64,000 bases of DNA, from contig CACBFH010000003.1 in assembly GCA_902538515.1 (NCBI GenBank), positions 23,244 to 87,243 on the forward strand. The letters run 5' to 3'. Source of the DNA: an uncultured Prochlorococcus sp. (GTDB lineage: Bacteria; Cyanobacteriota; Cyanobacteriia; PCC-6307; Cyanobiaceae). Of the stretch, positions 56,548 through 64,000 are shown in pieces. The translations under genes were made by a program, and so were the position numbers. The notes beneath the pieces are model-generated. The model was not told the DNA's origin and did no database searches. It saw nothing but the letters and a program-made list of their open reading frames with translations. How positions within the stretch are numbered: position 1 is the first letter of the stretch; the number at the start of each line of letters is the position of its first letter.

Positions 56548-57975
56548 ATGTTTAGAAGAGTAATAAATCCTTTCTTGTTATTGCCGCTTACTCTAAGCAT
56601 CAACTCTGTTAATGTCCTATCGAGCGAAACAAAAAATTACATTGATAATGTTTTAGAAGAAAAATCAAATAGTACTCTCATTGATTATCAAGAAATAGAA
56701 AAACTTATATTAAATAATCAAGAATTAAAATCATTACAAAACTTAGTAACCTCTGCAAGCTTTAATCTTTCTAGTCAAATTTCTAAAAGATACCCATCCT
56801 TAGATTTTCAAGCAAATGGGTTACCAAAACATGTTTCAGGTAAACAGTATAATAGCAATTCACCTACTTTAAAAACATCGCAATTTACGGCTAATCCCTC
56901 CCTGAATATCAGATGGGATGTAATTGCCCCGCTTAGAGGATCCGAGATTGAAATTGCCAAAACAAATTACAAAATTGCAGAAAATAATTATGAGATTAAG
57001 AAAAAAGATTTAATTCAAGAAGCAAGAATCAGGTATCACAATTTCAAAAAGTCTTATCAAGAAATTCAAAATAAAAAATTCACTCTTGATTTATCAATAA
57101 CAAGTTTAGAAAATGCTAAAGCGAAGCTAGATGCTGGAATTGGTACAAAATTTGAAGTTCTTGAAGCAGAAGCTCAATTATCTCGGGATAAACAATCACT
57201 TAATGAAAAGAAAATAGAACATGAAATTAATAAAATTTCTCTTAAAGAGATTCTCAATATTAAGGGGGATCTCGACACTAATAAAGATCAAACTCTTATA
57301 GGATTTTGGAATCAAAAATTGAATAAAAATATTAATGAAGGTTTGGATAAAAATCTTTCTTTAAAAAATCTTATTCTTCAAAAATCAATCAAAAAGAGCC
57401 AAGCAAATAGTTTTTTAGCTCAAAATAAGCCAAATATTTATATCAGTAATTCATTATCTAGTACATTTTCAAAAGGTGAATCTCTAGCAATTAATATCGA
57501 CTCTGATAAGTCTGGATCTTATTATACAAATACCATAAGTCTAAATTTTGCATGGAATATTTTTGATGGCGGACAAAATAAGAACTCCTACAAATCAAAA
57601 ATAGCAGAAGCAGAAGCAGAAAAATATGCTTATGAAAATCTAAAAAATGTTTTAACCACAAGTATTAGCAAAGCCTACTTAAACCTTAAATTAAATGAAG
57701 AAAAAATAATTTCTTCTCTTAAAGAAATTGAATCTAGTAAAGAGTCTGTAAGGCTTTCCAGACTGAGATATGATGTCGGAATATCAACTCTTAAAGATGT
57801 GCTTGTTAGACAAAGTGAATTAAGTAAGGCGAAATCAAAAAATATTAATGCAATATACAATTATAATTTGAATTTAGATGAATTGGAAAGATTAACTTTT
57901 ATAAATATAAGTAAAAATTGCTTGGTTGGTTCTAATACTAAAATTAAGGATGCAGAGTCTATTTGCAATATATAA
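56548..57975 (+). CDS. TolC-family outer-membrane efflux protein
   Basis: Outer-membrane channel of tripartite efflux or type I secretion. A signal peptide (MFRRVINPFLLLPLTLSINS) precedes a long helical body with two tandem halves, e.g. KKDLIQEARIRYHNFKKSYQ, AKLDAGIGTKFEVLEAEAQL, and SISKAYLNLKLNEEKIISSL with RYDVGISTLKDVLVRQSEL. The ATG at 56548 gives a compact signal peptide and 475 residues; a TTG at 56515 that overlaps the previous gene is the alternative. No partner transporter lies next to it. Confidence 0.87.
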   Translation: MFRRVINPFLLLPLTLSINSVNVLSSETKNYIDNVLEEKSNSTLIDYQEIEKLILNNQELKSLQNLVTSASFNLSSQISKRYPSLDFQANGLPKHVSGKQYNSNSPTLKTSQFTANPSLNIRWDVIAPLRGSEIEIAKTNYKIAENNYEIKKKDLIQEARIRYHNFKKSYQEIQNKKFTLDLSITSLENAKAKLDAGIGTKFEVLEAEAQLSRDKQSLNEKKIEHEINKISLKEILNIKGDLDTNKDQTLIGFWNQKLNKNINEGLDKNLSLKNLILQKSIKKSQANSFLAQNKPNIYISNSLSSTFSKGESLAINIDSDKSGSYYTNTISLNFAWNIFDGGQNKNSYKSKIAEAEAEKYAYENLKNVLTTSISKAYLNLKLNEEKIISSLKEIESSKESVRLSRLRYDVGISTLKDVLVRQSELSKAKSKNINAIYNYNLNLDELERLTFINISKNCLVGSNTKIKDAESICNI

Positions 57976-57977
57976 AT

Positions 57978-58778
57978 ATGAATCCACCAAATTTAACCAA
58001 TAAGCAACTAAGTGAATTAGATTCTTTATTTGAATTAGTTAGTCAACGTCAAAAAAAAGATTTTGGAAATATTAGCGCCAGTAATAAAGCAGACGGATCA
58101 TTAATAACAAGTTGTGATTTATGGAGTGACAAAACAATCGTAGATGGTTTAGCTTCAATAGCTCCAGGTGAGGGCGTCCTTAGTGAAGAAGGGCAAAAAT
58201 TAATTCCAAACTCAAAAGCTTATTGGGTGGTAGATCCACTCGACGGGACGACAAACTTTGCTGCAGGTATTCCTTACTGGTCTATTTCAGTGGCAAGATT
58301 CGTTGATGGAAAACCGCAATCTTCTTTTTTAATAATTCCTACATTGAAAAAAAAGTTTGTATCCATAAGAGGAAAAGGGGTTTGGTTGAATAACCAGAAA
58401 ATAGATCCTTGCCAAAATAATCGTCAAAGTGAATGCATTTCTTTATGTAGTAGATCTATAAAAATTTTACAAAAAAAACCAAATTCAGTTTTTCCTGGAA
58501 AAATAAGACTATTAGGTGTATCTAGTTTAAATCTTACAAGTGTAGCAATGGGTCAAACTTTCGGAGCAATAGAATCAACGCCCAAAATATGGGATATTGC
58601 AGCCGCCTGGCTGTTTTTAGAAGAACTCAATTGCTCCATAGATTGGTTAGAAACAAATCCTCTAAAATTAGTTTCAGGGCAAAACTTAAGTGATGTTAAT
58701 TTCCCATTAATTGCTTGTAGATCAATAGAAAAAGTTAAAATCTTAAAACCATGGGGTAATCTATTATTGGAAAAATAG
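57978..58778 (+). CDS. Inositol monophosphatase family protein
   Basis: Mg-dependent, Li-sensitive phosphatase fold. The metal site is read as EGVLSEEG, VVDPLDGTTNFAAGI and KIWDIAAAWLFLEEL. The 266-residue product starts at ATG 57978, just after the TolC stop; an in-frame TTG at 57963 is less plausible because it overlaps. Likely substrates are inositol phosphate, histidinol phosphate or PAP; the sequence does not decide. Confidence 0.9.
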   Translation: MNPPNLTNKQLSELDSLFELVSQRQKKDFGNISASNKADGSLITSCDLWSDKTIVDGLASIAPGEGVLSEEGQKLIPNSKAYWVVDPLDGTTNFAAGIPYWSISVARFVDGKPQSSFLIIPTLKKKFVSIRGKGVWLNNQKIDPCQNNRQSECISLCSRSIKILQKKPNSVFPGKIRLLGVSSLNLTSVAMGQTFGAIESTPKIWDIAAAWLFLEELNCSIDWLETNPLKLVSGQNLSDVNFPLIACRSIEKVKILKPWGNLLLEK

Positions 58779-58852
58779 TTGCATCATAAACAAATAATTG
58801 CTTGAAATATTTCTTTATTAGATACAATAAAAAAAATACATAAAGAATATAT

Positions 58853-59782
58853 TTGAAAAAATTAAATATGCAGCACAGCACAAAATGGATATTGAAAAGT
58901 TTGTGGGGAGCTTGTGAAAGATGGAACAAGTCTGATTGTATTGATTTAAGTGCTGCATTTGCTTATTACACACTACAATCATTTTTTCCAATCCTTCTAA
59001 TTTCTCTTTCCATAGCATCATGGTTTTTAGGAAAACAAGAGGGATTAGATCAACAAATTATTGCTGTTGCTGCTCAGATTTTACCCCCTTCAGTAGTTGA
59101 ATTAGTAGAGACAACATTATTTAATTTAATTGATAAAGGTTTTGGGGCAGGTATTCTGGGAGCCATGTTTTTACTATTTACAGCAGGAAATGCATATTTA
59201 TCTCTCCAAAGAGGTTCAGATAGGCTATGGGAAGATGAACTTCCTTCTAAAAAAGGTAATGCTGCTTGGAGAGAACAAGCCTCCAAGTTTCTCCGAAATA
59301 GAATTGAAGCTTTTTTAATAGTATTCTTTATAGGTTTTTTAATGGTATTAGATCAGATAAGTGCAAATCTAAGAATGATCCCTAGTAATGTGTTAGAAAA
59401 TCTTTCAAAATCAAATAATTTAATATCTAACCTATTACTAAAGTTACCTCTATTGCAAGTTGGTCAGTTTGCAATACCACTAATTGGATTTTCTTTAATG
59501 GCACTTTTATTACAAGCACTCTTGCCTAGTAGGAAAGTGCCTTTGAGACCACTATTACCCGGATCTTTTCTTATTGGAGTTGGCCTAACTACATTGAACC
59601 TAGCAGTAAGTAAAAGTATTCTCTCATTAGGAGTAAGATTTCAAGCATACGGTTTTATTGGAGGTTTTCTTGTACTTACTTTGTGGGTATGGCTATTAGG
59701 AGTGATTTTATATTTTGGACAGTGTTGGAGCGTAGTAATTGCTAGTATGAGTTTAGTAAATAAAAAAAGAGATTATAGATAA
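58853..59782 (+). CDS. YihY/BrkB-type membrane protein
   Basis: A 309-residue protein with six hydrophobic segments: LSAAFAYYTLQSFFPILLIS, FGAGILGAMFLLFTAGNAYL, FLIVFFIGFLMVL, GQFAIPLIGFSLMALLL, PLLPGSFLIGVGLTTLNLAV and LVLTLWVWLLGVILYFG. The AAFAYY and LPGS motifs and the layout are those of the YihY (formerly BrkB/RNase BN) family. A transport role is presumed but unknown. The start is TTG 58853, with ATG 58868 as alternative. Confidence 0.88.
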   Translation: MKKLNMQHSTKWILKSLWGACERWNKSDCIDLSAAFAYYTLQSFFPILLISLSIASWFLGKQEGLDQQIIAVAAQILPPSVVELVETTLFNLIDKGFGAGILGAMFLLFTAGNAYLSLQRGSDRLWEDELPSKKGNAAWREQASKFLRNRIEAFLIVFFIGFLMVLDQISANLRMIPSNVLENLSKSNNLISNLLLKLPLLQVGQFAIPLIGFSLMALLLQALLPSRKVPLRPLLPGSFLIGVGLTTLNLAVSKSILSLGVRFQAYGFIGGFLVLTLWVWLLGVILYFGQCWSVVIASMSLVNKKRDYR

Positions 59783-59793
59783 GGAAAACCAAT

Positions 59794-60135
59794 GTGAATT
59801 ATTTTCTAAAAGCTAATAAAAATATTCTTACCTATTCATTAATCATACTTATAGTTATTCCAATTTTTGGATTTAACTTTTTCATTAGCTTTGTTGGAAA
59901 TATCCTACTTCTTTTATTTTTAATTCCTTTTCTATTATTAGTTTTAGTTTTTATGGGTTTTAACTCTTACAAATCTAAAATTAATACATGCAGTAATTGT
60001 GGGGCAATATCATTAGGTTTAAGTGAAACCTGCATGAGTTGCGGTGCAGATTTAGGGAATATAAATAAAAAAAATAACTTAGATAAAAAGCCTAGTGAAA
60101 GTACCATCGAAGTGGAAGCAGAAGAAATTAAGTAA
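59794..60135 (+). CDS. Two-helix membrane protein with zinc ribbon
   Basis: A 113-residue protein with a hydrophobic N-terminal half of two segments (about 12-30 and 33-52) and a zinc-ribbon CSNCGAISLGLSETCMSCGA (CX2C-x10-CX2C), then a Lys/Glu tail. The GTG at 59794 gives the frame. No family is recognised; a small anchored zinc-ribbon protein of this kind may serve as an assembly factor. It starts 11 bases after the YihY gene and is probably cotranscribed with it. Confidence 0.72.
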   Translation: MNYFLKANKNILTYSLIILIVIPIFGFNFFISFVGNILLLLFLIPFLLLVLVFMGFNSYKSKINTCSNCGAISLGLSETCMSCGADLGNINKKNNLDKKPSESTIEVEAEEIK

Positions 60136-60139
60136 AATA

Positions 60140-60286
60140 TTAACCTATTCCAATTTGACGAAGAATACTTTGTCCAGTAATTAATTCAGTACCAAGTCCA
60201 ATCAAAATACCCATCATTGCCATACGGCCATTCCAAGTTTCTGCGAAATTTACGAAACCAAATCTTGGTTGATTGTCATTATTCAT
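60140..60286 (-). CDS. hli: High-light-inducible protein (48 aa)
   Basis: A 48-codon gene that stands alone on the minus strand. It encodes MNNDNQPRFGFVNFAETWNG, then RMAMMGILIGLGTELITGQS and ILRQIGIG. The one-helix chlorophyll-binding motif ExxNGRxAMMG is complete, starting at E16. HLIPs bind chlorophyll and carotenoid and protect photosystems under strong light. Its short length is normal for HLIPs of Prochlorococcus. The region upstream (60287..60355) has no gene and presumably holds its promoter. Prochlorococcus HL strains carry many hli genes; which paralogue this is cannot be said. Confidence 0.93.
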   Translation of the reverse strand: MNNDNQPRFGFVNFAETWNGRMAMMGILIGLGTELITGQSILRQIGIG

Positions 60287-60355
60287 AATTAACTAAATTA
60301 TCTATCAGATCATTTTAACGTTTTAAGGGAAAATTTATGATAAATAATTAATTAT

Positions 60356-60739
60356 TTATTTAATATGTCTTACGCCATCAACAGGTCGATACTCATCTCC
60401 AGTTAACTCCTCAAATACAATGGCTGGCAGTCCTGTATCAAACATTGTTTGCAATGCTTCTTTTAACATGGGGTTCCAACCTCCAGTACTGACTTTTCCA
60501 TGTCTTACAGTCCAGTCCCAAGTTCCTTGGAGATCTCTGGGTAGTCTACCTTCTCTATCTCTTCGAGCGACCAAGTCTAAAGATTCAACTATACCAACAA
60601 TTACTGGATTTTTTCCGTAAGAAGGAGTAAGGCTTAGTTCAAGTCTCACTGGATCTTCTTTAACCATTTTTAAACGAAACCTTGGTGGCAACTTGAGTGA
60701 TCTTATAACCGCTGAGACAATTTTTGTTCTTAATTCCAA
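60356..60739 (-). CDS. Conserved cyanobacterial protein of unknown function, 127 aa
   Basis: A 127-residue protein, mostly beta/helical, with MELRTKIVSAVIRSLKLPPR and the internal RDREGRLPRDLQGTWDWTVR segment, which is rich in Arg and Trp and looks strongly conserved. It has no Cys. No family name is recognised with certainty, although it appears to be common in cyanobacteria. It lies 70 bases upstream of hli on the same strand and 24 bases after the DUF2973-like gene. Confidence 0.78.
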   Translation of the reverse strand: MELRTKIVSAVIRSLKLPPRFRLKMVKEDPVRLELSLTPSYGKNPVIVGIVESLDLVARRDREGRLPRDLQGTWDWTVRHGKVSTGGWNPMLKEALQTMFDTGLPAIVFEELTGDEYRPVDGVRHIK

Positions 60740-60763
60740 TTTTTTTCCTTTGATAAAATTTGC

Positions 60764-61030
60764 TTAATCAGTTGTTGAACCTTTTTCTTCTAATGTAGTG
60801 TCATTGTCATTCGAAAATCTTACTGTTAGTAGTTCCTCTTCCGTTATGTTGCCTGATTTATCTAAAAGTTCTGGATGTATTGTGTACTTATTTTGTTTAA
60901 AACTGGAAGTACTCAATCGTTGATTTTTATTATCAGATATACCCCAGCCATTAGACATAACTTTAAAAGCTTTCCACACTAAATAAGTTAAGGCCGCAGA
61001 ATATATTATTGGAAATAGAATAGTCATCAA
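60764..61030 (-). CDS. DUF2973-like small membrane protein
   Basis: An 88-residue protein with one N-terminal membrane segment (residues 3-23, TILFPIIYSAALTYLVWKAF) and a soluble tail with HPELLDKSGNITEEELLTVR, the HPELLDxxGxxxxExLL block characteristic of the DUF2973 family. The function is unknown. It lies upstream of the conserved 127-residue gene on the minus strand, and divergent from htrA across 170 bases. Confidence 0.72.
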   Translation of the reverse strand: MMTILFPIIYSAALTYLVWKAFKVMSNGWGISDNKNQRLSTSSFKQNKYTIHPELLDKSGNITEEELLTVRFSNDNDTTLEEKGSTTD

Positions 61031-61200
61031 ACTTATAAATTTAGTTAGTTATATGGTAAACATCATAGCTCGAAAAAAAGAAATTTTGCTACTTTAAGTT
61101 ATTAAATTATTCTCTATATTCAATAAATTTAATTAGTAGTTATATTTAAATTACACTGATATGGTGTATTAAATCTCTCGAAATACGTAAAAAATCAAAA

Positions 61201-62322
61201 TTGAAAAGAGACATCCACAAGCTATTACTAATCGTCTCATTAATTACAGTGGGCATTAGATATCCTGCAAAAGTAATATCCCAACCATTTAGCAAACCAA
61301 AAATTAATGAAGTTAATTTATATTCGAACAAATCTTTTATAACTAAAGCTGTAGAAAGAACCGGTGCAGCTGTGGTGACAATTGATACTCAAAGATACGT
61401 TAAAAAAAGAAATTTCCCAAGAAATTCTCAACTATTTTTAGACCCATATTTTGAAAGATTTTTTGGGTTAGATTTGCCTAAAGATAATCGACCAAGGATA
61501 GAGCAAAACCAAGGCAGTGGATTTATATTTGCAGATGGACTTGTAATGACCAATGCTCATGTAGTGAATGGATCTGATAAGGTAATTGTTGGTTTAACCA
61601 ATGGCAAAAAATTGAACGCTAAACTAATAGGCCAAGACTCTTTTACTGATTTGGCTGTGCTAAAGATTGAAGGGAAAGGGCCTTGGCCAAAAGCAAAGTT
61701 GGGGGATTCGGCAAAGATTAAAGTTGGTGATTGGGCTATAGCAGTTGGAAATCCATTTGGACTGGAAAACACAGTTACGCTTGGTATTATTAGTAATCTA
61801 AATAGAAACGTAAATCAATTAGGAATATATGATAAAAAACTTGAACTGATACAAACTGACGCTGCTATTAATCCCGGAAATTCTGGAGGTCCACTGTTGA
61901 ATAGCGATGGAGAAGTAATTGGTATTAATACATTGATAAGATCAGGTCCAGGAGCGGGTTTAAGTTTCGCAATCCCAATTAATAAAGCTAAAGAAATTGC
62001 CTACCAACTTTTAAAAAAAGGGAAAGTAATACATCCTATGATTGGAATTAGCCTAATAGAAGAAAGTATTTCTGAGAGAAAAAATAATGTCGTAAAAGTT
62101 GGATATGTAGTACCGAATAGTCCAGCTGAAAAAAGTGGAATCAAGATAGATGATATTTTAATTAAAATAGGTAATAAAGATATTGAAAAAGCATCAGACG
62201 TAATAGAACAAATTAGTAAAAATGGTATCAAAAAACAAGTAAATATATTATTGAAGCGTAAAAATAAATTTATTAAATTAAAAGTAATGCCAACTGATAT
62301 TACTAATCTTCAAAATAACTAA
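61201..62322 (+). CDS. Trypsin-like serine protease, HtrA/HhoA type
   Basis: Periplasmic or lumenal protease-chaperone. The N-terminal signal anchor (residues 7-27) is followed by the trypsin-like domain: H120 in MTNAHVV, D150 in TDLAVLKI and S228 in NPGNSGGPLL. One PDZ domain occupies about 275-365 (VPNSPAEKSGIKIDDILIKI). There is one PDZ, as in HhoA/HhoB/HtrA of cyanobacteria. The start is TTG 61201; the first ATG would cut away the signal peptide. It has 373 residues. Confidence 0.94.
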   Translation: MKRDIHKLLLIVSLITVGIRYPAKVISQPFSKPKINEVNLYSNKSFITKAVERTGAAVVTIDTQRYVKKRNFPRNSQLFLDPYFERFFGLDLPKDNRPRIEQNQGSGFIFADGLVMTNAHVVNGSDKVIVGLTNGKKLNAKLIGQDSFTDLAVLKIEGKGPWPKAKLGDSAKIKVGDWAIAVGNPFGLENTVTLGIISNLNRNVNQLGIYDKKLELIQTDAAINPGNSGGPLLNSDGEVIGINTLIRSGPGAGLSFAIPINKAKEIAYQLLKKGKVIHPMIGISLIEESISERKNNVVKVGYVVPNSPAEKSGIKIDDILIKIGNKDIEKASDVIEQISKNGIKKQVNILLKRKNKFIKLKVMPTDITNLQNN

Positions 62323-62472
62323 AAAATTTAATTTTTTATTCCGTTTAAGTATTTCCACACATCTAGAAATACATCTACCATCACTTATATCGCAGGAAGT
62401 AATGCATTCAAAATAACTTTCAATAGGACCAAAAATTTGAAAATATTTTTCTTGGAAATCGTAATTTTTCAT
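62278..62472 (-). CDS. Microprotein with twin CX3C motifs
   Basis: A 64-residue ORF on the minus strand with C23-x3-C27 and C34-x3-C38 separated by six residues (SYFECITSCDISDGRCISRC), within an otherwise helical stretch. This twin CX3C arrangement is a recurrent small-protein architecture (disulfide-linked helical hairpin or metal site). It overlaps the 3' end of htrA by 45 bases. I recall similar short proteins in other Prochlorococcus genomes, but the family has no known role. Expression is unproven. Confidence 0.6.
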   Translation of the reverse strand: MKNYDFQEKYFQIFGPIESYFECITSCDISDGRCISRCVEILKRNKKLNFLVILKISNISWHYF

Positions 62473-62591
62473 TTAAATTATTAAAATCTTTTTTGTATTT
62501 TTATGACTAATCAAGGACGGTAAACTATGTAAAGATAAATGAGTGATCTTACTTAGCTTATTGTAAATTTTATTAAAAGTAATCAAATTTT

Positions 62592-64000
62592 TTAGCTTTG
62601 AGTTTTTTCTAAAAAATATTCGTAATTACCATCATATGAAAATAACTTTGAATCTTTAATTTCAATAATTCTATTTGCAACCTTTGAAATAAAATACCGA
62701 TCATGAGAAATAATTAATAATGAACCTTTATAATTTTTAATTGCTAATTCTAAGTTTTCCTTAGATTGCAGATCCAAATGATTAGTTGGTTCGTCCAAAA
62801 GAAGGAAATTACTAGGATTAATAATCATGAGCGCCAATGCTAATCTTGCCTTTTCTCCCCCACTGAGTTGTTTAATATATTTAAAAACAGTTTCATTTTG
62901 AAAGCCAAAACCCCCTAAAAATGTTCTAACTTTTTTTTGAGACCATTCTGGAGACTTATTACATATTAAATCAATAACCCTTTCGTCAAGTGAGAGTGCT
63001 TCAGCCTGATTCTGTTCATAATAGCTAGTAATTATATTGTGTTTACCAAGATTAACTTCTCCAATTTCAGGAGATATTTTTTTCATAATAATTTTAAGCA
63101 ATGTAGATTTGCCACAGCCATTAGGTCCCAATATTGCTATTTTCTCCCCAGAAGAAATCTTTAAATTAATATCTAAAAAAAGAATTTTATCCTCGAAACT
63201 ATGAGACAAATTTTTGATATTTAGAACTAATTTTCCTGAGCGAGGGCAATCTGGAAAATTAAAAACAGGACTTTTTGATTTTGCTATGGGAGCCTCAATT
63301 TTAGAAATCTTTTTTAATTGTTTTTCTCTACTCTTTGCTTGAGAACTTCGAGTTGCACTAGCTCTAAATCTATCTATATACCTCTTCTGTAAATCAATTT
63401 CTTTTTGTTGTAATTGATATGCCTTATTTTGTGATTCTTCATTTAAAGATTTCTGTTCCACAAAAAAAGAATAGTTCCCATTATATGTTTCAGATGTTCC
63501 TCTATCTACAAAAATTATTTTTTTACACAATTTATCTAAGAAATATCTATCATGGCTAATTATTATAACTCCAATTTTTAGCGATAATAGATATTCCTCC
63601 AACCAAAAAATAGTTTCTAAATCTAAATGATTGGTTGGTTCATCCAGTAAAAGTAAATCAGGTTTTTGTAAGATTATTTTTCCAAGTGCAACTTTCATCT
63701 GCCAACCACCTGAGAAGTTGCCAACTAATTTATCAGCATCTTCTATAGAAAAGCCTAATTTTGGTAATATTTTTTCTACATCAGATTGCATTTTATAACC
63801 ACCTAAAGCTTCAAATTTTGCTTGATATTTTGCGAGTTGATTTACAAATATTTCAAGTTCATCGGAATTTTTTTTTATATCCAACGATTTCACTTTATTC
63901 TCAATTTCTAAAAGTTTAATGGCAACAATTTGTAAATCTTTAAAAGAACTTTCTAATTCCTGTCTCACTGAAAAATTCAAATTACAATCAAACTCTTGCT
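62592..64000 (-). CDS. ABC-F family ATPase (5' end outside window)
   Basis: Two ABC domains in tandem without membrane segments, the ABC-F (Uup/EttA/YdiF) layout of translation-related ATPases. In the visible 462 codons from a TTG at 63980 plus seven further open codons, domain 1 has signature FSGGWQMK, Walker B DLLLLDEPTNHLDL and switch HDRYFLDK; its Walker A is beyond the edge. The linker is Lys/Gln-rich, and domain 2 has GPNGCGKSTLLK, LSGGEKARLALALM and LLDEPTNHLDL. The frame is open to base 64000 with no stop, so the true start lies to the right. Confidence 0.93.
   Translation of the reverse strand, partial: QEFDCNLNFSVRQELESSFKDLQIVAIKLLEIENKVKSLDIKKNSDELEIFVNQLAKYQAKFEALGGYKMQSDVEKILPKLGFSIEDADKLVGNFSGGWQMKVALGKIILQKPDLLLLDEPTNHLDLETIFWLEEYLLSLKIGVIIISHDRYFLDKLCKKIIFVDRGTSETYNGNYSFFVEQKSLNEESQNKAYQLQQKEIDLQKRYIDRFRASATRSSQAKSREKQLKKISKIEAPIAKSKSPVFNFPDCPRSGKLVLNIKNLSHSFEDKILFLDINLKISSGEKIAILGPNGCGKSTLLKIIMKKISPEIGEVNLGKHNIITSYYEQNQAEALSLDERVIDLICNKSPEWSQKKVRTFLGGFGFQNETVFKYIKQLSGGEKARLALALMIINPSNFLLLDEPTNHLDLQSKENLELAIKNYKGSLLIISHDRYFISKVANRIIEIKDSKLFSYDGNYEYFLEKTQS

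Noticed and set aside
58735..59021. Two minus-strand ORFs (64 and 67 codons), Phe/Tyr/Cys-rich, around the YihY start
   Set aside because: They are antisense to the conserved N-terminus of YihY and have low-complexity hydrophobic composition from A+T-rich DNA.

Overview
The window is a stretch of chromosome from a high-light-adapted Prochlorococcus (Cyanobacteria), very probably an HL-clade strain. The DNA is very A+T-rich (roughly 30% G+C by eye). Genes are packed on both strands with gaps of a few bases. The content is typical of a streamlined marine picocyanobacterium: NDH-1 subunits, a high-light-inducible protein (HLIP), RpaA and RpaB, Ycf3, Ycf34, UPF0367 and plant-type carotenoid desaturases. 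There is no transposon, prophage, CRISPR array or rRNA. I see one tRNA gene, tRNA-Asn. The strain cannot be named from the sequence alone.

Layout. 1-7 kb: the tail of a DUF3352 gene, citrate synthase, the ndhA-I-G-E operon running into NAD kinase and a CYTH protein. 7-14 kb: a small LuxR-type regulator (PedR-like), metF, an NDP-sugar synthase, scpA, ndhD and ndhF. 14-19 kb: an NnrU/Z-ISO-like membrane protein, rbcR, a DUF3172 gene, ndhM, and the pds-crtB carotenoid pair. 19-26 kb: an RRM protein, cca, ycf34, a TsaB-like protein, then the lipid cluster plsC-fabD-fabH-plsX (minus strand) downstream of rpaB. 26-33 kb: radA, ycf3, a copper P-type ATPase, tmk, holB, rpaA. 33.5-34.7 kb: the only gene-poor patch, with one small orphan ORF and tRNA-Asn. 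34.7-41 kb: an ECF-type ATPase, UPF0367, cysK, a DnaJ-domain protein, ndhO, a TIGR01777 epimerase, a lipid-A-disaccharide-synthase-like protein, a TPR protein and an A-type Fe-S carrier. 41-46 kb: zeta-carotene desaturase interrupted by a one-base frameshift, an SRPBCC protein, hemD, rbfA, DUF751/Ycf33, a GST, a secreted protein and CRR7. 46-55 kb: aroK, a two-domain pterin synthase with a RibD_C reductase, a FemAB-like transferase, DUF4346, petL, rimO, a VKOR-thioredoxin fusion, nadB and DUF3120. 55-64 kb: a DUF512 radical-SAM-like protein, TolC, an inositol monophosphatase, a YihY protein, a zinc-ribbon protein, an HLIP, small proteins, an HtrA protease, and an ABC-F ATPase cut by the window edge.

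Themes. Photosynthetic electron flow dominates: ndhA, I, G, E, D, F, M, O and CRR7 for cyclic and respiratory flow, petL for cytochrome b6f, ycf3 for PSI assembly, an HLIP, VKOR-Trx for lumenal disulfides, and the regulators PedR, RbcR, RpaA and RpaB that read redox, carbon, clock and light signals. Carotenoid, fatty-acid/phospholipid and NAD biosynthesis supply the membranes and cofactors.

Most notable: the frameshift in an A7 run in the carotenoid gene; a PlsX with a Val/Ser/Ala heptad-repeat N-terminal extension; a double-domain pterin synthase whose first domain lacks the catalytic His; a microprotein with twin CX3C motifs; divergent gene pairs whose start codons lie 1 and 14 bases apart; and two very short genes, petL (30 codons) and hli (48 codons), found by reading the intergenic spaces. 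I did not find a clearly new multi-gene system.
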